Position numbers and translations under genes: made by a program. Of a DNA stretch of 64,000 nucleotides, positions 45,195-56,367 are shown piece after piece (position 1 is the first letter of the stretch; each line of letters starts with the position of its first letter). The notes under the pieces were generated by a model. It was not told the origin of the DNA. It searched no databases and saw only the letters and a program-made list of their open reading frames with translations. The stretch covers positions 29,361,623 through 29,425,622 of the forward strand of contig OY365814.1 in the NCBI GenBank assembly GCA_959347315.1. Direction: 5' to 3'. Origin of the DNA: Bimastos eiseni. Its lineage: Eukaryota > Annelida > Clitellata > Crassiclitellata > Lumbricidae.

Positions 45195-45755
45195 TTAGGT
45201 GGATGGTGTTTGGAGTTGAAATGGCGAAAGAGGGGACGAGGAGAAAGAATCAGGATGGGATTTGCGAAAGAGCAGCGTTTTGAGTTGTGAGTGAAAAACC
45301 TGTGGAGAGATCGCAAGAGATGAGGTGTTTGTGAGTTCGTAGGACGGATCGGATATTTGTCTTAATGCTGGAGGGAGTTTGTTCCAAATAGGCGGGACAG
45401 CAATGGCTATGGAGCGATTTGCAAATTTGAGTGATGAAGTGATGGGAGGGGGAAGAAGAGTAAGGTTGGAAGAGGAACAGGTTGAACGATGTGGTTGAAT
45501 CGTGAACAACTGACGGAGATATGTGGGTTGTGATAATTGCATATTGTTATAGGTGAGTGAAATGATTTTAGAATCGATCCGTTCAGGTATTTTGAGCCAG
45601 CGAAGTGATTTGAGGGCAGAAGTGATAAGGTGATGCTTTGGGGCTTTGGTGACATCACGGGCGAGAGCATTCTGAATGGCTTGGAGGCGGTTCAATTGGG
45701 TAGTGTCTATATTGAAGAAATGGAATTACAGTAATCCAATATAGCGTGACATATT
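45195..45755 (-). mobile_element. LINE reverse-transcriptase C-terminal fragment
   Basis: An open frame of 166 codons on the minus strand reads LNRLQAIQNALARDVTKAPK, then SLRWLKIPERIDSKIISLTY, later ANRSIAIAVPPIWNKLPPAL and HSQLKTLLF. This is the canonical block order of the reverse-transcriptase C-terminal region in CR1/L2/jockey-superfamily LINEs. Upstream, the expected LDYCNS block is in another frame, so a frameshift breaks it. There is no catalytic core and it cannot be active. Confidence 0.85.
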
Positions 45756-46761
45756 GATGTGGCTAATGTGGATGCAGTTTTGGAGTCAAGCATAGAGCGA
45801 ATTCTACGAGATAGCTATAGAGCAAGAGCGAGAAAGTTGGGCGATGTAATCAATCGTAGGCAAAAACGAAACCGGACCTAATCTCTTGTGGCGAACATTG
45901 GGGTGCATCAAAAGTTCATAATCAAGACTTGAGAACGTTGCACATTACGTTATTCTCCATAAATTTCGCATTCAAGAATCTAAAACGAATAACATGTTAG
46001 GAAGTAAAGACCATTGTTTTCATAGGACGTTCCTAAACTTGTTCCTCGTTAATTATAGTACCAAACGGTTCGCGTGTATACGCAGAGAAAGCTGCACTCC
46101 GCGTACCAAAGCGACTCAATGTGATTTGCTCGGACAGAAAAGGAAGAAAGCTTGTCGAAACGTCACACATCAACGCATTCGATTAAAAGCCAAAGGAGAC
46201 CGTGGCGAATAATGGTCAGGCAGAACCACCGATGGGTTGACGCCATTCAGCCAAGCCATGCGAAACAGGAAGAATAATATCGTAGCCAACCATGTTAGGG
46301 CCTACTATGTGCATCCAAACATACACTAGGCTAGAAACCATACATTGTATATATATATATGTCGGTGTGTGGATATAAATGCAAATAATTACATATATAT
46401 ATATATATGTGATGTGTGTGTTTGACTGTTTGTGTACGCGCATTTGTATTTATAGACAGGCTGTATATATATATGTTTGGATGGATATATATATATATAT
46501 ATATATGAGATCTATAATTATGTGCATTATAATATAGCTAAACTTTACACTGAGGTCTAGTAGGTTTGTGGTAGGCTTAGCGCGCCTAGGGCAGATGAGA
46601 TGCGATAAAGTCCGGCTGAGTTTGTAGTAAGCGCAGTCACTTGCCTCATTTCTGCTGTTCGGTGTTGCCTTAGTCGCTTGTTGACACACGTAGGGCGCCG
46701 AGTGAGCAAGCTGTAGACGCTGTTGAGTTGCATAAGAGAAGATCAAGGAAATCGATGCAAG

Positions 46762-49700
46762 ATGTCGCGAGGAGGTGGAGCTGTCAGGCAAAGTCTGTAT
46801 CTTACCGGGGAGCAGATCGAAGAGATTACGAAACTTTTCAATACGGTATTATCGATTTTTCTCTTCCGCTGCGGTAGGCTACGTCGACTGCAGTTGATCT
46901 AATGCTTCAACGCCGACGTAGGCCTATCACTATTGCACTTTCTTTAACCTAAATGGGACATAGGCCTACTCCAGGTCCAAGACATGTTCGCAAGCTTCTT
47001 AACGTTTGCTTCAGTAGTGTTTCACTTTGACAATTGAGGTTCCCGTGATGCTCTGTATTGTTGCTATTGTTCCTCTAATTATCCACGAGTGTAGGCCTAT
47101 CTATATTGGCCCAATATGTTCTTTAATCATTGTTACTCTGTGGTATCAACAGTAGGTCAAGGACCCATCATGCATAGGACTGGAAAGTCCATAGACTACA
47201 CGTATTGTCGTGTCACTAGTTTTGGGGCGATCTTCGGGAGTAAAAACTTTCACATACTTTTTACACTACAAATTCAGTAACTATTAGTTATAAAGGAAAG
47301 TTGATGAATGACTATGTCAGCGAAATAGAGAAAATTATTTTGGAGGTTTAAAACAGCGCATCTTCGAATAGCAAAGCATCCGAATTTCCAGATAACAATG
47401 GCATCTCGTTTACCGGACAAGTTATTCAGTAATTCATTCTGGAAACTTTCATTCAGTCATTCAAGTATTCGATCTGCTGAGCCGAAGCCCATCAGCTTTC
47501 TCGTTAACATAATTAGTATCCTAGGCCTAATTAATAGAAGATTCCAGAATACCAATAATGATGATTATGAGCTGACGACACAAGTTGTGAACACATTAGG
47601 CCTACAGAATGTGTCTAATCGACAAAGAAGGATGTAAGAAAATCTTCAGCAGTAATTAAAAATCCGGTTTAAATAGCGAAGATAACACACGACTGTGGTT
47701 CGCGTGATAATTGTAGGCCTAATCTCTGCTTTAAAATTTGTGTGCAATTCATTGGTATAAGTCTACTTAACTACCGGGTACGCTGTTGACGCCTCTGGCG
47801 TATTGCCGAAAAGAGGAACTTAAAAACGTTCACGTTTGGTTTTTACATCGTCATCACAGGCTGCTAAAACGATGTTAAACCAATTCGCATGATGAGCAAA
47901 CCCCAATTTACTTCGATCGTGCAAACGCTTAAATATCAGCCGATAACAGCAGCTGTCGTCGATAATTATATAATTAACACAGCTGAAACATTAGCGAGTG
48001 CGGTCATATTTCAATTCGAACAAACAATTTAGGCCAATTTTTTAGAGTGTGTGGATCATCGTGTAGTGTTGGCGCAGGAAGTAGTATGAATCGGCTGAGA
48101 TATTCAGCAACGCCAAGATACTGAACTCGAAGATTTCGGGCGACACGTTTTATCAGATGTTAGCGCTTAAAATAGACAAACGCCCGATATTCCCCTTTAA
48201 ATAGCCATTCTTGAATAATGTCAAAAACTCCCACCGTTTCGGAATTGCATATGACGTGAATTTTTTTGTTTTTTTATTACGAGAAGGGTGGTCTTATACC
48301 TGCACGTAAGTAATCGTAACCGTTATCTGGAGATTTATGCAGTCGCAACAAGAAGCTATGGCAAGATCCCACCTCGTTCAGAGGCGCTCATTCAAAACGA
48401 AAACCTAAGGCAGGTTGGGTGGGTTAGGCCTATGTTAAGCATAGGTTGCAACACACATGCCACACATGCCGGAAAGATTGACGTCGACCCTCCTCCCGCT
48501 TCTCATAGTCATTAATGTTACCAACACCAGAATTGTATTTTAGGTGTATGCATCAGTGAGATTGTCTTGATCTTCATCAATTCAGTGGCGGCTGTGTCAG
48601 TTGAATGTCGTTATGAGAATTAAGCGAATTTATATTGCGCTGTATCATCAGGATCATCATCAGAATACTCCTCCTGATAATGCTGTACTTTAACTCCTCA
48701 GTATGATTTGCTTGCACTCCTCTATTTGGCTAAACTTAAATCTTTAATTAAGGTATGCTTAGAAGTTAGAGGTCCTGATTTTGTTATATTTAAAATCCTG
48801 GTTAGACCTAGGGAATAGGGCCTACACAAACCCCGATCATGGCATACTTAGAAGGCTTGCCTCGGACGCCTTTATTCTTTTGCTGAGGGCCAATGAACGA
48901 ATGAGCGGTCATAATTTTGTAAATAAACTAAAACATAGAAGATATAAATGAAGGACAGTTTTCAAAACAATTGCATTGCATTCTACATTCGAGCCTTCTT
49001 CACTTAAGCCCCCTATAATTGACAGACTATAGTTCATTGTATGTCCTCGTCAATATTGGCCTGCGGGTTGGCTTCACTCAAAGGCCACAGCCGACATATG
49101 TTCTTATCCGACTAGAAAAAGCAAATGAAAACCGCATCAAATGATGCTGGTAGACCCTATCATGTTGCACTTGTTTATGCGTATGCAGGCCTACTTTTAC
49201 TTATGCGTGCTACTGTGTATACATGCCTCTATATACGTAAATTTGTTTGTACGTACGTATGTATGTATGTACGTACGTACGTACGTACGTACGTACGTAC
49301 ATACGTACGTACGTACGTACGTACGTACGTACGTACGTATGTATGTATGTATGTATGTATGTATGTATGTATGTATGTATGTATGTATGTATGTATGAAT
49401 GTATGAATGCATGAACGTATGTATGTATGTATGTATATACGTGTATGTATGTATATATGTAAGTATGTATATACGTGTATGTATGTATATATGTAAGTAT
49501 GTATGTATGTATGTATGTATGTATGTATGTATGTATGTATGTATGTATGTATGTATGTATGTATGTATGTATGTATGTATGTATGTATGTATGTATGTAT
49601 GTATGTATATATGTAAGTATGTATGTATGTATGCATATTGTTGAATCTGCTTGTCTATATTTGAGCAAGGCCTACTCTTTGAGTTATTGTTCAAATTGCC

Positions 49701-50725
49701 CGAACAACTACTATACAAAATCGTTCCTTCTCAGAGGTTGGACCCTCGCTATGGAACAGGCTCCAGTTGGCGCTGCGGTTATCACCCAGGGTTTCTCTGT
49801 GTTGATTTTTTAACGACACCAGGGGTGTAACAAGCGGGGGGCGCCGGCCCCCCAGGTTAAAAAACTGGGAGGCATAGCCCCCAGTTTTAGTGCTCAGTGC
49901 CCCCCATGTGCCCCCAAATCGGTTCATTTTTATGTTTATTCAATGAATTTTTAAGATTACCTTTGTTAAAATAATTATGTGCTTCCATTTTTTCAAATTT
50001 CTGGGGGGGGGCAAAATTCAAAAAGTGGGGGGTAAAAAAAATTTGTTCGCTTCGCGCAATATTTTTTAAATTATGCCTCCCGTCCACTTTTCAAAACCTT
50101 GTTACACCCCTCTGAACGACACCATTTCGTATCGAAGAAGATTTTGCGTCGTCCTCCTCCTTTCTCCAGGCTTGGGACTGGCACTGTCAAAGTCCAAACA
50201 GTGGCGGCGCTTCATCCAGAGTCTACTCCGACTCTTTTTTTTACTCGCCTAAATGCTGCGCCGTGTTGGGGTCCGGAACGCTCCTGAATAGGCCTAGTTA
50301 CCTCGAAGGAGTGCTACATATATATCTTCGTAATGAATGACTGCTTCAATTAATGAATAATGACATTTGTATATACATAGTGCATTATACCATGCATATA
50401 AATCATGTATCTATGCATAAAAATAATAATCGTATGTATCGACGTAGGAGGGTTTTTAACGTTTAAGCCATGTTGTGTGGATTATCTCATCCTTGGCTTT
50501 TAAAACCTGATAGAGCAACTATAACTGGTGGATATCTGGGTCAAGTTAAAGGCGACGGCGCCATTGACCTCACCTTTGAGTCGTAGGTCCAATACTGAGG
50601 CATGCTTAGAAGGAAGCCCCATCAAGCACATGCTTGCTTGCAGCGGATAACAACCCGGATGTAAATAATTTAACACTGTGAAAATATAAAGACAATTGAG
50701 CCGCTTTGCAATTGCGGTAACAGCC

Positions 50726-50778
<53 letters not shown>

Positions 50779-51942
50779 TCCGTACAATTTCAGATATCAC
50801 CACGCCAATAGACATATTTCTGTACGTGGGCGCTATAATTTTTTATGGCTGAACAACAGTGATGTATATATTTAGATACCGGATATCTAAATATATGCAT
50901 CATTGTTCTTCCATGAAAGAAATTATAGGGCCCACCGCTTCCTGTGTAATCAGATTAAAAATTTATTCTCTATATAATTTATTACCTATAAAAAAACGCC
51001 GGCCGTAAAAATGAGATGTGTTCTCTAGGTCTGTTCACTTCACTGGACCAAGGCAACCGGAATAATTTGGTCTGCCTGCATATCCACACATCCATCCCTC
51101 CATCAATCCACCCATTCATCCGTCCACCAATCCACTCATTGCAACCACTCTTATACCCATAGATCATTCCACCCACACACGAATCCACCCATCCGTCCCA
51201 TTATCCATCCTACTACCCACCCTTCTAAGTTAAAAAAAACTAGCAGAAGAGCACCAAAATGCTTCCTCGTGTACTCGTCGTGTGTTTTCAAACGTGAATA
51301 AAGAATATATTTGCGCACTTACTTCTTATATATCTCACAACCATTCTTAATCATTGTCTCACAACCATTCTTAATCATTGCATTACAACCATTCTTAATC
51401 ATTGTTGTCCCATTTTTCCTGATCGCGACTCTGTCACGCTTCTCTGACTGAAATTACGGCGCCCGAATAGCCACGCTCCGAAGTGACCTTATATGGATAG
51501 AGGTGAAGCATGGCCAATTCCGCCCATAAATAGATATGACTAATCGCATGCATGACGTCACTAAACACCTTCTAAAAGGGCGATCGATGCCAGGGTCTGT
51601 CTGAAGACGTAGATGCAAGATTTTACGCTTGAGGGGTTTTCAAAACACACCCTATGACACACGCGGCCATGTGAGATAATTTGGCGTAGCGCAATGCTCG
51701 TTGCTCTATGGGTAACAGTGAATTATCGGACAGATATATAGACAGACCGACACATACACAGACAGACAGACAAACAGACAGACGCATAAACAGACGAACA
51801 CATGCTTACAATACAAATAGATGGACATGCGTGTGAATACTGTTCCCCATACAGGCCTACTTTGCCAGAAATAGAGCGACAAAGAGAGACAGACAGACAG
51901 AGACAGAGATAGAGACAGATATACAGAGGCAGAGAGAGACAT

Positions 51943-51984
<42 letters not shown>

Positions 51985-52234
51985 ACAGACAGACACCAGT
52001 ATTCGTAAAACCATTCGCTTGCCCATTTCTGTGTGCACAGATTTTTAATATTGATATACTTGTATCATAAAACCGACTACTGACAGCAAAACTATTTACA
52101 AATGCAAATGCATTTACATGCAAACATTATATACATTGCAGACACGAGACGTAGGCCTACGTTTAAGATAATTTTTTAAAGAAAATAATAATAATGATAA
52201 TGATATTAATAATAATAAAATTAAAATAATAATA

Positions 52235-52274
<40 letters not shown>

Positions 52275-52275
52275 C

Positions 52276-52349
<74 letters not shown>

Positions 52350-52413
52350 CGATGATAATAATAAATAATATTCTAGTCCCTGAGGGATCCTATGTACCTC
52401 AGGGCAAAAAAAA

Positions 52414-52454
<41 letters not shown>

Positions 52455-52482
52455 TTACTACTACTACTACTACTACTACTAC

Positions 52483-52529
<47 letters not shown>

Positions 52530-52547
52530 GTGTTAATAAATATAAAA

Positions 52548-52598
<51 letters not shown>

Positions 52599-55500
52599 GA
52601 AACTAAAATAATGAGTGTAAGGAATGTTTGCTGTGTTTGAGTCTCACGTCATACTACAGTCCATGCAATTGGAAATATGTCTTTGAATGTCTAGATCGAC
52701 GTCGATGGCAGTGGTTATATCGATGCACGTGAGCTGGGTAAAGCCCTTGAGACCGTCGGCATCAAGCTGCCTGGGTTCGAAGTTCGTGACCTCGTCAAGC
52801 AGCACGACAACAGAGTACGCGATGGGAAAATGGACATCGAGGAGTTCAAGGACGTAAGAAGCCATTGTCCATCTATCTGAGATGACCCAACCCAGTTGAG
52901 CTAATATTAGATAACCCGATCCAGTCTCATCCAACCTATTTATTCGTGTGATGCCGTGTCTTTAGTCAAAATTAAATAGTTCTGTTCCGTGAACGGTATA
53001 TCTTTGCTATTGAAGTAATATTAGCCAAGCTGTATTGTTACCACAATGGGCCTTTCTTTACGGGGCCCTTGAGGGTAAACGACGTCAGCTAACTATAGTC
53101 AATTATTTAAAGTGATAATTGTTCTTTGTTGTTTACCAAAATATATGGTTTAATATTGAGTTTGATTCGATAATGTAAGTTCTGTGAGAGCAGCTCAAAT
53201 TAACGAGTAGATCTGTATCTGATCAAATCAAATTACTGTTCCACTTCAGAAGGATTTAAACATTTGTAACCCATCATGTGGAGTTATTTTTGCCACAACC
53301 AGCATCTGCACACTACCCACGACCCCACCAACACGACTACCTCCACTAATGTTGCATGCTGCTACCTCTTCAACCTCACCACCACCACTACAACTATTAC
53401 CACTACCACAGCTTCCATACATATGCAGAAACGAATTGGGGAAGTTGGAACTGGGAATTGGGGAACCACTAATACTGTTATCGCTGCTAAACAATTGTTC
53501 TGTGTTCTGCAGCTGTACACGGAGCTTAAGACGAAGTACGACATGAAGGACAAGTGGCAGAAGGTCATCGCGAGTCCAAAGGACATTAAAGAGATCAGGT
53601 CAACGTCTCACGAGGAAGTCCGTCATTCAGTGGCCAATGAAGAACAGGTCGCATTCTCAAACTGGATCAACGGGTAGGAATTAAACGAGGCACATCAAAC
53701 AGTCGTAAAGCTGTAAGTGATGTAATATGCCAAGCAAATTTTTGTCGACAGCAACGGCCTCTGTTGTCATAAGTTGTCGTTAAACTCTTGGATCCAATCC
53801 AGTTCTACTGCGTGCCATTAATATTATTGCCATTAGGCCTACTATTACTACTACAGACCTGCATCTGTGGGGATTTTGTTGTTCACAACTGCGTGTCACC
53901 AATGACTCAATTAAGTTATGCTTTTTAACAAAGGGCATAGACGTACCACGTAATCTAAATTCTTTACATTTGATATATATATATATAATATATATTTATA
54001 TATATATATAAATAAATAAACACAACCAAATCGGAAAAACACATTTCTTAGACTGAGTCACATGGCTTCAACTAGTGATGATTAATTCTTTGACTCTACA
54101 GTCACTTCCGCACTGCGACACGACGTCAGTCTGGCATAGACCAGAATAAAATGGTGACACCGTAACTTTACTATGACAGTTATTCTGGCCTCCCTGCGTA
54201 TACATTATGTGCGCGTGTGTAATTCAATGATTTTATTGTAGCGGTCAATGTCTTGTGCATTAGGACTACAGCGCTATAGGAGACATTAGATTGAGATTAA
54301 GATAACGTCTTTTCTAATTGCTAAGATTTATTTGGAGATTGCTAATTGCCTGCGCAGTAGATCAATGATGTTTGATGAGGTGGTCGATTTTATAATAATG
54401 ATATATCTACGCGACGCTCTTGAGAGTTTTCACCATTGAACCTGATCGTCTACAGCTCTTAGAATGAGGAACTCACTCGATCAAATATAACAATGATTTA
54501 TCATTATGATTCGAATTCCAACGGTAAATAAATGAAACAGCAATGGCAGATTAAAGAAACGAATTGCCACAAATTAATGAGCATAAGTGCAAGATAGTAA
54601 GCTCTCAGACCGGAATAATTATTGATATTTTCAGCAAACGTCCACCAGCCACCCCGCGACTCCTGTAGGCCATGGTACTCAGTGAGAATTTCCAGTAGTA
54701 GTACAGTAGTAATTTCAGTAACGGCACTGTGTGATAGAAAAGATCAAAGGCATCACCTTCCTTCTTTGTCCAGGCTTGGGACTGGCACTTTCAGAGTGCC
54801 AACAGTTGGGAGGGGAGTAGAATTTCGGTATTTGTATCCCCGAGGTTGCTTGCGTTGTACTGTTTCCGTTAGCGAACTTTATTTATGGACGGCTACCAAT
54901 CAGTATAACTACCTACTCATTTGGCAATTATTCGTCTCGTGTGGTTCATCACCCAGTAATTAACGGGCTAGGCTTTCTTGCCAGTCGTATCTCTGGCGTT
55001 TGTAGCCATTAGTTTAATGTGCTCATGACCAGAGGTGCAACAAGGTTTTGAAAAGAGGGGAGCATAATTTCTAAAATATTATACGAAGGGAAAAAATTTT
55101 TGGACCCCACTTTTTGAATTTTGCCCCCTAGAATTTTGAAAAATGGGGGGCACAAGTTATCTTAACAAAATCATCTTAAAAAGCCATTGAAGAAACATAA
55201 AAAGGAACCGATTTGGGGTGGCACATGGGGGCACTGAGCACTAAAACTGGGGGGGCAGTGCCCCTACCCCCGCTTGTTACATTCCTGCTCATGACCCTAT
55301 AATCGAATTGAATTCATGAGCATCGCGTAGGTCTTTCCATTTGAACACGTGACAACATGACTGACTGTCCGCTATCACTCGACGGATGGATGGATGAGTG
55401 ACTTATCTTGTCTGGGACATATTGGAGGCGTTTAGATTAAAGTGTTCATGGCCAGGAACCTCAGGCGGTTTTAATAAGTGTCTTTCCATTTGAGTGGTTG

Positions 55501-56155
55501 CCAGCACGACTGACCGCGATCAGTCTGGCCAATGAAGCGCATCGCCACTCTTGCTCTCTTTTCAGTTCTATTTTCCTTAGCTTCTTTGGAGATACAATAA
55601 TGGAATACTCTACGGTATAGCTATATTCTTCTTAGATCACTTATTTCATAATTTTTGACACTGCTGTATATTCTTCAGACACAGAATGTAAATAATAAAT
55701 TGACAGAGGCAGATGATTATGTTGTTGAAGTTATTGAAATCTAGATGCTTCAAATACCGAATTGCTTTAAATACAAATATTGATTAATTCGTTTTGTCAA
55801 AATCCTTGTTTTTTTAAAGAGATATCTTATGGACTTAATTTGTAGAAATTTTGCTGATGATCCGGACTGCAAGAAATATCTTCCGATCAACCCAGACACG
55901 AACGATCTCTATACCAAATGCAATGATGGTATCTTGCTCTGGTTAGCCTGTCCATTGTATAATAATTATCAGTAATTACTATATTATTCTGATATTTATT
56001 ATAGCTATTATTAGGACAATTACGATATTCAATCAATCAAGCCATCCAAATTCATAGAGTAACCAGTCAAGATTCCTACTCTATGTGAGGGAGAAGGAAG
56101 TTGTATAATAATAATAACAATAATAATAATAATAACAATAATAATAATAATAATA

Positions 56156-56194
<39 letters not shown>

Positions 56195-56324
56195 AAATAA
56201 TAATTATTATTATTGTTATTATTAGTATTGTTATTGTTTTTTTTTGCCCTGAGGTACTTCATTCCCCCAGGGACTTAGAGATTATTAGAGATTGTTATTG
56301 TTATTATTATTTTTATTATTATTA

Positions 56325-56367
<43 letters not shown>

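Larger units (their letters stand above)
41315..46761. other. Divergent intergenic region between SSRP1 and plastin
   Basis: Both genes are transcribed away from this 5.4-kb interval. The first ~150 bp next to SSRP1 are more GC-rich and pyrimidine-rich on the transcribed strand, consistent with a TATA-less promoter. I see no TATA box for either gene. Otherwise it holds repeats: CAGACACA tracts near 43345-43435, a SINE B copy, LINE debris (44905-45755) and TA runs near 44370, 46345, 46395 and 46485. Confidence 0.5.
46846..52694 (+). other. Plastin intron 1 (5.85 kb, repeat-rich)
   Basis: This intron contains a ~240-bp dispersed repeat at 47160-47390, related to 60570-60780 in intron 9. It also holds a GTAC/GTAT tetranucleotide array, a hAT-type MITE, LINE and SINE fragments, a long palindrome, TA and GA tracts, and a triplet-repeat block next to the exon 2 acceptor. 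I see no additional exon. Confidence 0.7.
46762..53673 (+). other. PLS: Plastin exons 1-3: EF-hand headpiece
   Basis: EF-1 loop residues are [12 protein letters not shown] (canonical D1, D3, S5, E12) right after the exon 1/2 junction. The second loop aligns as [12 protein letters not shown], with Asn at position 1 and Val at position 3, and its entering helix is about three residues shorter than in PLS3. Exon 2 is 159 bp and phase 0 on both sides, so skipping it would remove both Ca2+ loops without a frameshift. Exon 3 carries the linker and the first CH1 helix ([12 protein letters not shown]). Confidence 0.9.
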
